NCBI RefSeq assembly: GCF_900116555.1
Contig: NZ_FPAT01000003.1
Coordinates: 1 to 64,000, forward strand
DNA: 64,000 bases
Direction: 5' to 3'
Origin: Actinopolyspora lacussalsi subsp. righensis
GTDB taxonomy: Bacteria; Actinomycetota; Actinomycetes; Mycobacteriales; Pseudonocardiaceae
Shown here: positions 26,056-34,379 of the stretch, in pieces
Layout: each line of letters starts with the position of its first letter
Numbering within the stretch: position 1 is the stretch's first letter
Notes under the pieces: model-generated
What the model was told of the DNA's origin: nothing
What the model saw: the letters and a program-made list of their open reading frames with translations, nothing else
Databases searched by the model: none
Translations under genes and position numbers: made by a program

Positions 26056-26376
26056 TTACCCACCGCTGGTGCTGAACAGGCCGGCTATGAAGGTTCCGAT
26101 GTCCACACCGGTACCGCTGACCGCGAGTCCGATGATCGCCAGGGCGACGAAGACGCCGCCGACGCGGCGCATCACACCCGCGTTGTCACCCTTGCCGCCA
26201 CCCAGCCACAGCAGCAGCAGTGCCACGGTCAACAGCAGCAGCGGGAGCAGATTGTTGAGAATCCATGCCCGGATGCCGTCGGTGTTCAGATCCGTCTGGG
26301 CGAGCACCGTGACCGGCGACCTCGTCATGACGAACACTGCGATCGGGTCCAGGGCTGCTAGTGGCACGGCGGTCAT
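26056..26376 (-). CDS. Two-helix pilin-like protein (VirB2-like)
   Basis: The 106-residue protein has two hydrophobic segments at about 38-60 (ILNNLLPLLLLTVALLLLWL) and 72-92, joined by a short basic loop (GGGKGDNAGVMRR), the layout of VirB2/TrbC pilin precursors. GAGG lies six bases before the ATG at 26376. It is the first gene of the secretion-like operon. The sequence is too short for a firm family call, so the name rests on layout and position. Confidence 0.65.
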   Translation of the reverse strand: MTAVPLAALDPIAVFVMTRSPVTVLAQTDLNTDGIRAWILNNLLPLLLLTVALLLLWLGGGKGDNAGVMRRVGGVFVALAIIGLAVSGTGVDIGTFIAGLFSTSGG

Positions 26377-26815
26377 TGTTACCTCTGTGTACGAGCGGTT
26401 GTCGGCTTTTTTCGACAAACCGGGGGATTCCCGGCACGCGGTATCGAGTAGAACATGGCACGTGTCCCGGAAGTAGTGGTAGCGCCCACCGGGTGTGGCG
26501 TCGAACGTGTCACTCTTACAGCATGCCCGCCGACCCTGAAAACCACTCGTACGGCGCAATTTCGTGTCGCACGATCCGGCGGGGATTCACCCGTTCGTCC
26601 ACGCCGAGCCGTGTTCCGTCCCGAGTGGAAGGTTCGACAGTGGCCAACCGAGGACCATCCTTTCGTGACTGGCGGAACTCCGACAACGGCCCCGGTGATC
26701 ACTCGGCGCTCACACCGATGATGCCGGATCTCACATCACACTTCCGTGAAGCCAGTGTCGATCATCGTCGCACGTACTCCCCGCTCGAGTGACAGCGGCG
26801 GAGAACGAGCACGAT
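26377..26815. other. Intergenic region upstream of the secretion-like operon
   Basis: The 439-bp gap between the VirB2-like start and the methyltransferase stop should hold the operon promoter. It has lower GC than its surroundings, with a T-run at 26407-26412. An open frame from an ATG at 26523 (90 codons, plus strand) has poor third-position GC and no clear binding site, so I do not call it. Confidence 0.4.
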
Positions 26816-27604
26816 TCACCGAATCCCGGAATTACCGACGAGCAGAAACCCGCGCATCGCGAAACGCCGGTCCGTCAGCAGTCGCATGGCGTGTCGCCAA
26901 TCGGCGAGGTCGATCCGCTCGTCGGCGAGCACGCGGTCCCGGAGCTGGGTGAAATTGGCCCGGATCAGCTCACATCCGGGCGAACCACCCCGCCACACCT
27001 CGGCGGTCGCCGTGGAATCGATCCGGCGTAGTTCCGTCCGACACAGCTCGCCGTAGAGGTGCCGCCCCCAGTGTATGTCGACCCCCACGGCGGACATGGC
27101 GTCCAGATAGGACCACAACACGCGGTCGAAGACCTCAGCGTCCGCCTCGGTGGGAGCGCAAACGGTTCCCGCTCCCTCGACGTCGAAGTCCTCGAGCAGC
27201 AGAACCCCGCCGGGCTTGAGTGCTCCCACGAGGTGCCGCAGCAGTTCGCGTCGTCCTTCGAGCAGGATCAGCAGCAGCCTGCCGTGCACCAGGTCATAAC
27301 CGCCCTCGGCGAGTCGGTCCACGGTGAGGTCGTGCTCGACGACTCGCAGGTTCCTCGCGGACACGTGCCGCAACCCACGGAGATCCACATCGGTGGCGAC
27401 GACTTCGCCGCGCCGGCCGACCCTGCCCGCCAACCACACGGCCAGCGAACCGCTCCCGGCTCCCACGTCGAGACACCGCCAGCCCTCCCGTACGCCGCAG
27501 TCGAGCAGCCGTCGGACGCTGATGTGGTCGAAGGCCCTGTCCAAGGCACCGAGATGGGCCGCGGTGAGCCGGTCGTCCGAGGCGAAGACATACCCTGCTG
27601 CCAA
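26816..27604 (-). CDS. Class I SAM-dependent methyltransferase
   Basis: The 262-residue protein has the SAM-binding motif I CLDVGAGSGSLAVWLA at about residue 45, acidic motif II VVATDVDLRGL, and the post-motif segments YDLVHGRLLLILL and LKPGGVLLLEDFDVEG. The substrate cannot be inferred. Related proteins include small-molecule methyltransferases of natural-product pathways. Translation starts at a TTG (27604) preceded by GGGAGA five bases upstream; no ATG is near. It is flanked by rnpB on the same strand but separated by two hairpins. Confidence 0.85.
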   Translation of the reverse strand: MAAGYVFASDDRLTAAHLGALDRAFDHISVRRLLDCGVREGWRCLDVGAGSGSLAVWLAGRVGRRGEVVATDVDLRGLRHVSARNLRVVEHDLTVDRLAEGGYDLVHGRLLLILLEGRRELLRHLVGALKPGGVLLLEDFDVEGAGTVCAPTEADAEVFDRVLWSYLDAMSAVGVDIHWGRHLYGELCRTELRRIDSTATAEVWRGGSPGCELIRANFTQLRDRVLADERIDLADWRHAMRLLTDRRFAMRGFLLVGNSGIR

Positions 27605-27699
27605 GCCGATCTCCCAATGTCACGGGCGGGACTGGATTCCGCTGCCCGGGTTGGTCGCCATCCCGTACGGGAGACGGCGGCAAGCGGCAGCGGTACGTC

Positions 27700-27730
27700 G
27701 TCGATCCGCCCTTCGCGGAGGCGGATCGAC
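27700..27730. repeat. Perfect 11-bp inverted repeat
   Basis: GTCGATCCGCC (27700-27710) and GGCGGATCGAC (27720-27730) are exact reverse complements with a 9-nt loop, about 95 bp upstream of the methyltransferase TTG. It could be a leader hairpin or an operator. Confidence 0.55.
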
Positions 27731-27939
27731 TAAACGTTTCGCCTGCTCTCGCTCCGGGTGGCTCGACATCGACTGGTTACCACGCCACCTCGGCTCCTCA
27801 TCCCGTAAAAGCGGCGCGTTGGAACCAACGAGTGATCGGACCGCGATCGAGATCGGTGTAGGGACTCTTCGCCGGAGCGCCGGAAGCACCGGCGGAATAC
27901 CAAGCAACGGGCGTTCGGCCCGGAAGAAGCACTGCCAGT

Positions 27940-27961
27940 GGGCGGTGTGGGAACACCGCCC
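27940..27961 (-). terminator. rnpB terminator hairpin
   Basis: GGGCGGTGT and ACACCGCCC form a perfect 9-bp stem with a 4-nt loop, seven bases beyond the predicted 3' end of the RNase P RNA. Confidence 0.7.
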
Positions 27962-27968
27962 GGGGAAA

Positions 27969-28377
27969 GCGGACGAGTCGACCTGTAAGCCGGATCCTGT
28001 ACGCGGAGAACACCCGAGGCGTTCCCGCGTGGCGACCATCCATCTAGGCCCGCCGTTACCGACGAGCTCCAGCGGTCTACCCGCGAGTCTCGGACGGGCC
28101 GCCCTCGAACACTCGCGCAGACACCGACAACGGTGCCCTCTTGACCTTGCTCCGGGTGGGGTTTACCGAGCCGTCCCCGTCACCGGGGACGCTGGTGGTC
28201 TCTTACACCACCCTTTCACCCTTACCCGACCGAACGGTACGGCCGGGCGGTTCGCTTTCTGTGGCACTTTCCCGAGGGTCACCCCTGGTTGCCGTTAGCA
28301 ACCACCCTGCCCTGTGGAGTCCGGACTTTCCTCGACGGGGCCGAACCCCGTCGCGGCCGCCCGGTCGACTCGTCCGC
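27969..28377 (-). ncRNA. rnpB: RNase P RNA (bacterial type A)
   Basis: The minus strand holds the diagnostic core GAGGAAAGTCCGGACTCC near the 5' end, then CAGGGTGGTTGCTAACGG, the AGTGCCACAGAAA segment, and GGTAAACCCCACCCGG. The GCGGGTAGACCGCTGG and TAGATGGATGGTCGCC segments follow near the 3' end. The P1 helix closes the molecule, because 15 nt at 28363-28377 pair with 27969-27983. The length of about 409 nt is normal for actinobacteria. The RNA is the catalytic subunit that trims tRNA 5' leaders. Confidence 0.97.
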
Positions 28378-28383
28378 ATTCTC

Positions 28384-28389
28384 ATTCTA
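28384..28389 (-). promoter_or_regulatory. rnpB promoter -10 box
   Basis: TAGAAT on the minus strand ends seven bases before the predicted RNase P RNA 5' end, an ideal -10 position. The -35 region is not close to consensus. Confidence 0.55.
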
Positions 28390-28573
28390 GTAGGAGTCGC
28401 TCGCCCCGTTCGCCCCAGGTGTCCGATTGGCGGAACCTCCCGTCCGCCCTCGCTCGCGAGTGGTGGCGAGGCCCAGGGGCACCCGCCACATCGGGTACCG
28501 CTCGCGGGGGCGGAGGCGGGAGGACTCCGGCGGCGAACCGACGACTCCGCCGACCGCCGGTCGGGCCGGTCGC

Positions 28574-30010
28574 TCAGGCCCGCGACGACACGGTGGTGCG
28601 ATCCATGTCCTCGAGTGTCCGTCCCTTGGTTTCGGGTATCCACTTGATCACGAACCACACCGACACGGCCGCGAACGCGGTGTACCCGAGGTAGGTCATC
28701 GACAGGCTGATGTCGGACAGCGGCGGGAAAGTGGCGGTGATGAGGAAGTTGGCCAACCACTGTGCGGCCGCGGCGACCGCCAGCGCCGGGGCGCGGAACC
28801 GGTTCGGGAACATCTCACCCAGCAGCACCCACACGACCGGACCCCACGAGATGGCGAAGAAGAACACGAACACGTGCGCGGCGACCAGCGCCATCGGCCC
28901 GTACGGGTTGGCCAGGTTCGGTTCGCCGTCCACGGTGTTCGCGTGGCTGAAGGCGAACGTCGCCAGCCCCAGCATGATCGTCATGCCCACCGAACCGGTC
29001 AGCAGCAACGGGCGTCGTCCGACCCTGTCGAGCAGCAGCAGGGCGATGACGGTTCCCAGCACGTTGAAGATCTGGGTGGACAGGCTCAGCAGCAGTGAGC
29101 TGGACTCGTCGATGCCGACCGACTGCCACAGCGCCGACGAGTAGTAGAAGATGACGTTGATCCCGCCGAACTGCTGTAACACGGACAGGACGATGCCGAT
29201 CCAGACGATCGGCAGCAGCCCGGAACGGGCGCTGCGCAGATCCCGCACCCGGGGCCGGTGGTCGTTCACCACGGAATCCCGGATCTCGGTGAGCCGTTCG
29301 TCGACGTCGCCCTCCTCGGTGGTGTCCAGGACCTGTCGAGCACGGTCGAAGTGACCCCGTGTGACCAGGTAGCGCGGTGACTCCGGGATGGTGAACGCCA
29401 GCGCCCCGTAGAGAACCGCGGGAACCGCCTCCACCGCCAACATCCACTGCCAGGCGTCGAGCCCCAGCAGTGGCTCCGCGGCGCCCCCGGCCGCACCCGC
29501 GATGGCCCAGTTGACCACCTGGGAGATCGCGATGCCGAGCACGATGGCCAGTTGTTGCAGGGTGCCGAGCCGCCCCCTGCGCCGGGCCGGGGCGATCTCG
29601 GCGATGTAGGCCGGTGCGATCACCGAGGCCATGCCGACCGCGACGCCGCCGACGAGCCGCCAGAACGTGAAGTCCCAGACGGTGAACGGCAGGGCGGAAC
29701 CGATCGCACTCAGCAGGAAAAGCACAGCGGCGGTGCGCATCGTGACCAGTCGGCCGTACCGGTCGGCGAGCGTTCCGGCGTTCCAGGCACCGAGGGCCGA
29801 CCCGATCAGAGCCATGGCGACGGCCAGCCCGGTGACGACCGAACCGACCCCGAAGGCTTCCCGAATCGAGGTGACGGCCCCGTTGATCACGGCGGTGTCG
29901 TAGCCGAAGAGGAACCCGCCGAGCGCCGCCACCGAGGCGAAGTGGGCTGTGCGCAGTGGGCGGGCGTGAGATCCGGCACCCGAGGTGCCGGTGGTGGAAT
30001 GGAAGGACAT
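28574..30010 (-). CDS. MFS sugar transporter (sugar porter family)
   Basis: The 478-residue protein has 12 predicted helices and the family signatures GGFLFGYDTAVINGA (helix 1), DRYGRLVTM (loop 2-3), PESPRYLVTRG in the central loop, DRVGRRPLL (loop 8-9) and the terminal PETKGRTLEDMD. These define proton-coupled sugar porters such as XylE or GlcP. Residues QQFGGINVIFYYSS in helix 7 are typical of hexose or pentose binding. GGAG lies five bases before the ATG at 30010. It is divergent from a ROK regulator with a palindrome between them, so it is probably a repressed sugar uptake gene. Confidence 0.93.
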   Translation of the reverse strand: MSFHSTTGTSGAGSHARPLRTAHFASVAALGGFLFGYDTAVINGAVTSIREAFGVGSVVTGLAVAMALIGSALGAWNAGTLADRYGRLVTMRTAAVLFLLSAIGSALPFTVWDFTFWRLVGGVAVGMASVIAPAYIAEIAPARRRGRLGTLQQLAIVLGIAISQVVNWAIAGAAGGAAEPLLGLDAWQWMLAVEAVPAVLYGALAFTIPESPRYLVTRGHFDRARQVLDTTEEGDVDERLTEIRDSVVNDHRPRVRDLRSARSGLLPIVWIGIVLSVLQQFGGINVIFYYSSALWQSVGIDESSSLLLSLSTQIFNVLGTVIALLLLDRVGRRPLLLTGSVGMTIMLGLATFAFSHANTVDGEPNLANPYGPMALVAAHVFVFFFAISWGPVVWVLLGEMFPNRFRAPALAVAAAAQWLANFLITATFPPLSDISLSMTYLGYTAFAAVSVWFVIKWIPETKGRTLEDMDRTTVSSRA

Positions 30011-30053
30011 CTATGCTCCATTGCACTCAAGGGGAAGTGTGACCCAGCAATGG

Positions 30054-30078
30054 TTGGTAAGGATCGTATCCTTACTAA
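30054..30078. promoter_or_regulatory. Palindromic operator between sugar porter and ROK gene
   Basis: GTAAGGAT-CGT-ATCCTTAC (30057-30075) is a perfect 8-bp inverted repeat, extended by flanking TT/AA pairs to 30054-30078. It is AT-rich in a GC-rich genome and lies 44 bp upstream of the porter ATG. It is the likely operator of the ROK protein encoded next door. Confidence 0.7.
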
Positions 30079-30189
30079 TGCGTGTCAATACGGTGAACGA
30101 CTGTTACTCCAGGTTTCGATCGATCACCGAGAGCTACAGCGCTCGCGGCCGGTGGTGCTCCGCGAGCCGTACGAGGAGGTTTTCGCGGC

Positions 30190-31353
30190 ATGGCCGACCC
30201 ACGGACGGTCCGGCAGCTGAACCGACAGCACATGATCGAGCTGTTCAGCGACGGCCAAGCGCGCTCACGCGCGGCTGTGGCCCGCACGACCGGTCTGACC
30301 AAGCCCTCGGTGTCCTCGATCATCGACTCGCTGCTCGAAGAGGAACTGCTCATCCCGGCCGGAGTCGGTGAGGCGGCCGTCGCGGGCGGTCGCAGGCCGA
30401 ACCTCGTGGTCTTCAACCCGGACGCGCGTGCCTACGTGGGTGTTCACCTCGGGGTGCGCGACAGTTCGGTGGCCGTGGCAGACGCACTCGGCAGGACGCT
30501 GGCGCAGGCATCGGCTCCCAGCTCGGTCGGCGACGCGGCGACAGGTGTGAACCGGCTGGATCCACTCGTCCGCGAAGCGGCGGAACGAGCGGGGGTTCCC
30601 GTCGAACGCATCTCCTCCGTCGGGGTGTCGGTCTCCGGGCTGGTCGACCACCGCAGCGGGCGCTGCCTGCTGGCCCCGAACCTGGATTGGCACGACGTGC
30701 CGCTTCGGGAGTGGGTCGAGGAGCTGTTCGGCGTCCCGGCGGTGATCTACAACGAGGCACACGCCGGAGCCTTGGCGGAACAACGCTTCGGCTGGGGCGA
30801 CGGTGTCGCCAACTTCGTCCGGATCATGGTCGACACGGGCATCGGCGCGGGTGTGGTGCTGGACTCGCGGTTGTTCTCGGGAGCCGCCGGAATCGGCGGC
30901 GAGATCGGGCACTGCCGCGTGGAGGACAACGGTCGGCAGTGCGCCTGCGGCAACTCGGGATGCCTGGAGAGCGTGGCCTCACGACCCGCGATTCTGCGGT
31001 CGGTGCGTGAGGCCGCCGAGGCCGGAACCCCGACCGCGCTCGCGCCCGACTGCGACATCGACGCCGTGCTCGACGCCGCCGAGAGCGGCGACGCCGGGGC
31101 GGTGGCAGCGCTGCGGCGTGCGGGCACCGCGCTGGGGCACGGGATCGCCTACCTCCGCAACGTGCTCAACCCGGATCTGGTCGTCATCGGAGGTGCGGTG
31201 ACCGGGGCGGGCGAGGTGCTGCGGTATCCGATGGAGCAGGCGGTACGGTGCTCCTCGCTACCGCACTCCGCCTGCCGCCTGGTGACGAGCTCGCTGCGCG
31301 ATGCCGAGCTCGACGGCGCCGTACTGTTGGCACACGAACAGCTCGCTCTCTGA
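30190..31353 (+). CDS. ROK-family transcriptional regulator
   Basis: The 387-residue protein has an N-terminal winged helix (about 8-60: RSRAAVARTTGLTKPSVSSI) and a sugar-kinase-like ROK domain. The zinc motif GEIGHCRVEDNG plus CACGNSGCLESVA lies at about 240-260. Kinase-active ROK proteins have a DIGGT-type phosphate loop; here the region reads VGVHLGVRDSSVAV, so it probably senses a sugar without phosphorylating it. GAGGAGG lies nine bases before the ATG. It likely represses the divergent sugar porter. The IS200/IS605 element lies just 15 bp after its stop codon. Confidence 0.93.
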   Translation: MADPRTVRQLNRQHMIELFSDGQARSRAAVARTTGLTKPSVSSIIDSLLEEELLIPAGVGEAAVAGGRRPNLVVFNPDARAYVGVHLGVRDSSVAVADALGRTLAQASAPSSVGDAATGVNRLDPLVREAAERAGVPVERISSVGVSVSGLVDHRSGRCLLAPNLDWHDVPLREWVEELFGVPAVIYNEAHAGALAEQRFGWGDGVANFVRIMVDTGIGAGVVLDSRLFSGAAGIGGEIGHCRVEDNGRQCACGNSGCLESVASRPAILRSVREAAEAGTPTALAPDCDIDAVLDAAESGDAGAVAALRRAGTALGHGIAYLRNVLNPDLVVIGGAVTGAGEVLRYPMEQAVRCSSLPHSACRLVTSSLRDAELDGAVLLAHEQLAL

Positions 31354-31480
31354 TCGGCGCCCGGAACATTGACGTGCTCCCCGACCTGGAGGGCGGGGAT
31401 TCCGGCGCGGCTATGCCGCGTGCGGAGCGGCGGCCCCTCGCGGGGTTCCGCTGCTTCCTGTTTCGTCCCCGTCTGCCCCG
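31350..31480 (-). ncRNA. Predicted omega RNA with guide beyond the right end
   Basis: TnpB proteins use an RNA made from the tnpB 3' end and the element's right end; the guide is the flanking DNA just past the right end. Here the scaffold would cover the tnpB 3' end and the right-end stem. The guide would begin TGTTCCGGGCGCCGATCA (31368 downward), reading into the ROK gene's last codons. The boundary positions are inferred. Confidence 0.4.
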
Positions 31481-32643
31481 GTGTGGGGTCTTACGTCGGG
31501 TCCACAGTCGTTTTGCCTCTCCGCCCGTCCAGCGGCGAGGATGTTGCGTGCTGCGTTGGTGTCGCGGTCGTGCACCGCCCCACACGGGCACTCCCACGTG
31601 CGCACGTCGAGCGACTTCGGGCCGTCGATGCGTCCGCACGAGCTACAGGTTCGCGAGGTGGGTAGCCACCGGTCGATGACGACCAGCTCGCGTCCGTACC
31701 GCGCGGCCTTTTCCGACAGGAGACGCCGGAACGTGCCCCAACTGGCGTCGTGCACGGACTTCGCCAGCCGGGTGCGGGCCAGGCCGGAGACGGCGAGGTC
31801 TTCCAGCACGATCGTTTGATTCTCACGAACGATGCTGGTCGTGGCCTTGTGTAGCCAGTCGGACCGAGTGTCGGTGACTTTGGTGTGTTGCCGGGCCAGA
31901 CGACGCCTGGCTTTGGCGCGGTTGTTGCTGCCCCGCTGCTTGCGGCTGAGTTCCCGCTGTGCCCGTTTGAGTTTGCGTTCGGCGCGGCGCAGGAAGCGCG
32001 GGTTGTCGAGCACTCGGCCGTGCTGGTCGACGGCGAACGCGGACAGGCCCAGGTCCAGGCCGAGTTCTACGTCCTGGCCTGCTTCGTCGACGGCAGCCGG
32101 CAGGGTTTCGTCGCCGACCTCGACCACGAACGACGCGAAATACCGCTCGTCGGCGGTCTTGACCACGGTGACCGACGACGGCGCCGAGGGCAGGTCCCGC
32201 GACCAGGCGACTTTCACGTCCCCGATGCGGGCCAGACGCAGTTTCCCGTTCGGTCGGATCGAGAACCCGCCGGTGTGCAGCCGGATGGCCTGCCGGTTGT
32301 CCTTGCGGGACTTGAAACGGGGCGCGCCCACCCGACGACCGGCGCGTTTGCCTTTGAGCGAGTCGAAGAAGTTCCGGTAGGCGGTGTCGCAGTCGCGGAT
32401 GGCCTGTTGCAGCACGATGTTCGAGCACTGGCCAAGCCAGCCACGCTCCTCGCTGTGCTTGGCGTCGGTGATCAGCCGCTTCTGCAGCACGGTTCCGGTC
32501 GGGAACTTCTCCCCCGCCGCGTGGGCATCCTGCCGAGCACGCACGGCGTCGTTATAGACCACACGGGCGTTACCGAACGCCTGTGCGAGTGCTTGGCGCT
32601 GGTCGTCGCTGGGATAAATCCGGTAGCGGTACCGCAGCTGCAT
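31411..32643 (-). CDS. tnpB: TnpB RNA-guided endonuclease
   Basis: The 410-residue protein has an N-terminal helical/OB region (MQLRYRYRIYPSDDQRQALA). Its RuvC-like nuclease has three acidic residues: Asp in LGLDLGLSAF (about 195), Glu in IVLEDLAVSG (about 281) and Asp in HDRDTNAARN (about 360). A four-cysteine zinc ribbon lies between the last two (SCSSCGRID, then ECPCGAVHDR). All catalytic parts are present, so it is probably active. TnpB cuts DNA next to the element's target motif and helps retain the element. The ATG at 32643 follows GGAGG by ten bases; a GTG seven codons earlier is less likely. It is divergent from tnpA. Confidence 0.93.
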   Translation of the reverse strand: MQLRYRYRIYPSDDQRQALAQAFGNARVVYNDAVRARQDAHAAGEKFPTGTVLQKRLITDAKHSEERGWLGQCSNIVLQQAIRDCDTAYRNFFDSLKGKRAGRRVGAPRFKSRKDNRQAIRLHTGGFSIRPNGKLRLARIGDVKVAWSRDLPSAPSSVTVVKTADERYFASFVVEVGDETLPAAVDEAGQDVELGLDLGLSAFAVDQHGRVLDNPRFLRRAERKLKRAQRELSRKQRGSNNRAKARRRLARQHTKVTDTRSDWLHKATTSIVRENQTIVLEDLAVSGLARTRLAKSVHDASWGTFRRLLSEKAARYGRELVVIDRWLPTSRTCSSCGRIDGPKSLDVRTWECPCGAVHDRDTNAARNILAAGRAERQNDCGPDVRPHTGADGDETGSSGTPRGAAAPHAA

Positions 32644-32688
32644 GAGCTGATCACCTCCCTTCACACGATCACTGTATCATGTTGGTCT

Positions 32689-33093
32689 ATGGCAAACACC
32701 GAGGACTATCGCACTGGCAGACACTGCGTTTTCGGAATGCACGTTCACTTGGTCTTCGTGACGAAGTACCGCAGGAACGTGCTCACCAACCAACACCACG
32801 ACTTCCTGCGCGAGGTATTCGCGAAGGTGTGCGCCGACTTCGGTGCCGAGCTGTCCGAATGTAACGGGGAAGACGACCACGTACACCTCCTCGTGGAATA
32901 CCCACCACAGATAGCGGTATCGAAGCTGGTGAACAGTCTGAAAGGCGTGGCCTCGCGACGACTGAAGCAGCACTTCCCGATGCGGACCTACCGGGGGCAT
33001 TTGTGGTCGCCGTCGTACTTCGCAGCCTCCTGCGGCGGAGCGCCGCTGAGCATCATCCAGCAGTACGTGGAAAACCAACGACGTCCTGCGTAG
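32689..33093 (+). CDS. tnpA: TnpA, Y1 HUH single-strand transposase
   Basis: The 134-residue protein is full-length for IS200-type transposases. The HUH metal site is HVHLLVEYPP at about residues 64-73, and the catalytic Tyr is in IIQQYVENQ near 125. The N-terminal strand GMHVHLVFVTKYRR is characteristic. It cuts and joins single-stranded ends at hairpins. The start codons of tnpA and tnpB are 45 bp apart, sharing a short divergent promoter region. Confidence 0.95.
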   Translation: MANTEDYRTGRHCVFGMHVHLVFVTKYRRNVLTNQHHDFLREVFAKVCADFGAELSECNGEDDHVHLLVEYPPQIAVSKLVNSLKGVASRRLKQHFPMRTYRGHLWSPSYFAASCGGAPLSIIQQYVENQRRPA

Positions 33094-33126
33094 CGTGCCC
33101 GACCACGAACACTCCGGATCGGCTTA

Positions 33127-33146
33127 CTCCGGCCCGAAGGCCGGAG
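33127..33146. repeat. IS left-end hairpin
   Basis: CTCCGGCC-CGAA-GGCCGGAG, a perfect 8-bp stem. It lies 9 bp from the TTGAT target motif, matching the foot hairpins that TnpA dimers recognise. Confidence 0.75.
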
Positions 33147-33167
33147 CTCGCTCCGATCAACACCGGG

Positions 33168-34379
33168 TCAGATTCCACGGAGGTGTGAAGTGTCGTTGAC
33201 CAACCGGACCGAGGCGTTCCCGTCGGGGTAGAACTCGGCCACCGACAACGATGCCAGATCGAGGTGGAGCCGGTAGAACAGTTCCGGGCCGACCCCCAGC
33301 GCCATGCGTAACAACGCCTTGATGGGGGTGACGTGAGTGACGAGCACGATCGTTCGTCCCGCGTAATCCCGCAGCAGCCGGTTCCGCACCTCGTCGATCC
33401 GCTCGAAGACCGCGTTCATGCTCTCGCCGTCCGGTGGTGTCACCGCGGGATCACCGAGCCAGCTGCGATGCAGCTCGGGATACCGCTGTGCCGCCTCCGT
33501 GAAGGTCAGTCCCTCCCAGGCACCGAAGTCGGTCTCCACCAACCCCTCGTGCGGCACCAGCTGTCCGCCGATGGCCGTGGCCACCGCCTCGGCGGTACCG
33601 CGAGCCCGCCTCAGCGGCGAGGAAAGTACCGGGACCGCTCCCTCCTCGGGAACGAGTTCGTCCATCGTCAGCAGTCGCCCGGCAGCGGCCCGCGCCTGTC
33701 GCCTCCCAAGCTCGGTGAGCGGCACGTCCCCGCGCCCGGAATAGCGCTTGTCCACCGACATGGGGGACTGCCCGTGCCGCAGCAGCAACAACCGTGTCGG
33801 AGCTCCCACGGCACCGCTCCAGCTGGCGACCCCACTCGGTGCGGAATCGGTCCCGGCCGTTCCAGTCACCGCGGCCGTTCCGGTCACCGTGGCCGGCTCG
33901 GTCGGTTCGGCCGGCGCCGCCGCCCCGGTGGGCACCGTCGATCCGGCTTCGGCCACCGAGTCCGCGCCGTCACCCTGCCGATCCATGGCCTCGTTGGCGA
34001 GCCGGTCGGCGTGCTTGTTGCGCTCCCGTGGAATCCACTCGAACCGCGCGGAGGTGAACCGGGACACGAGGCGCCGGGCCTCGGCGGCCAACGGTTGCAA
34101 CGCCGGGTTCTTGACCCGCCACCTGCCCGACATCTGCTCGACGACGAGTTTGGAGTCCAGCCTGATCTCGGCCTCCGCCGCACCGAGCTCCAGGGCCGCG
34201 TTCAGCCCGGCGATCATGCCGCGGTACTCGGCGACGTTGTTGGTCGTCTCCCCCAGCCCGTCGGAACATTCGGCCAACACACGTCCGTCCGCGGCGTCGC
34301 GAACCACCGCTCCGTAGCCCGCCGCGCCCGGATTACCGCGCGACCCGCCATCGGCCTCGACGATCACCCGTGTGCTCAC
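33168..34379 (-). CDS. Bifunctional RNase H / acid phosphatase (Rv2228c-like)
   Basis: The 403-residue fusion has an N-terminal type I RNase H domain (about 1-140) with VEADGGSRGNPGAAGYGAVV, TNNVAEYRGM and IRLDSKLVVEQM supplying acidic residues. A linker rich in Val/Thr/Ala/Pro follows. The C-terminal histidine phosphatase (about 205-403) has LLLRHGQSP and VTHVTPIKALL. The M. tuberculosis homologue Rv2228c removes RNA from hybrids and has phosphatase activity related to CobC. The GTG at 34379 follows AAGGAG by eight bases and overlaps the upstream stop by four, so it is translationally coupled. The IS element inserted just after its stop. Confidence 0.93.
   Translation of the reverse strand: MSTRVIVEADGGSRGNPGAAGYGAVVRDAADGRVLAECSDGLGETTNNVAEYRGMIAGLNAALELGAAEAEIRLDSKLVVEQMSGRWRVKNPALQPLAAEARRLVSRFTSARFEWIPRERNKHADRLANEAMDRQGDGADSVAEAGSTVPTGAAAPAEPTEPATVTGTAAVTGTAGTDSAPSGVASWSGAVGAPTRLLLLRHGQSPMSVDKRYSGRGDVPLTELGRRQARAAAGRLLTMDELVPEEGAVPVLSSPLRRARGTAEAVATAIGGQLVPHEGLVETDFGAWEGLTFTEAAQRYPELHRSWLGDPAVTPPDGESMNAVFERIDEVRNRLLRDYAGRTIVLVTHVTPIKALLRMALGVGPELFYRLHLDLASLSVAEFYPDGNASVRLVNDTSHLRGI

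Larger units (their letters stand above)
27605..27968. other. Gap between methyltransferase and rnpB
   Basis: The 364-bp gap contains the rnpB terminator (27940-27961) and a second perfect hairpin (27700-27730). I see no supported gene. The methyltransferase promoter should lie between them. Confidence 0.5.
31369..33155 (-). mobile_element. IS200/IS605-family insertion sequence (ISDra2-like)
   Basis: The element of about 1.79 kb has divergent tnpA and tnpB. In tnpB orientation the left end is a 20-nt hairpin (33127-33146) preceded by TTGAT (33160-33156), the target motif known for ISDra2. The right end is the stem CCCCG...CGGGG followed by GCACGTCAA ending at 31369. It inserted between the ROK gene and the RNase H gene without breaking either. 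Both transposition genes look intact. The exact ends are inferred from motif resemblance, since this family makes no target duplications. Confidence 0.85.

Noticed and set aside
26523-26792. A 90-codon plus-strand open frame upstream of the secretion-like operon
   Set aside because: Poor third-position GC, no ribosome binding site and no recognisable sequence.
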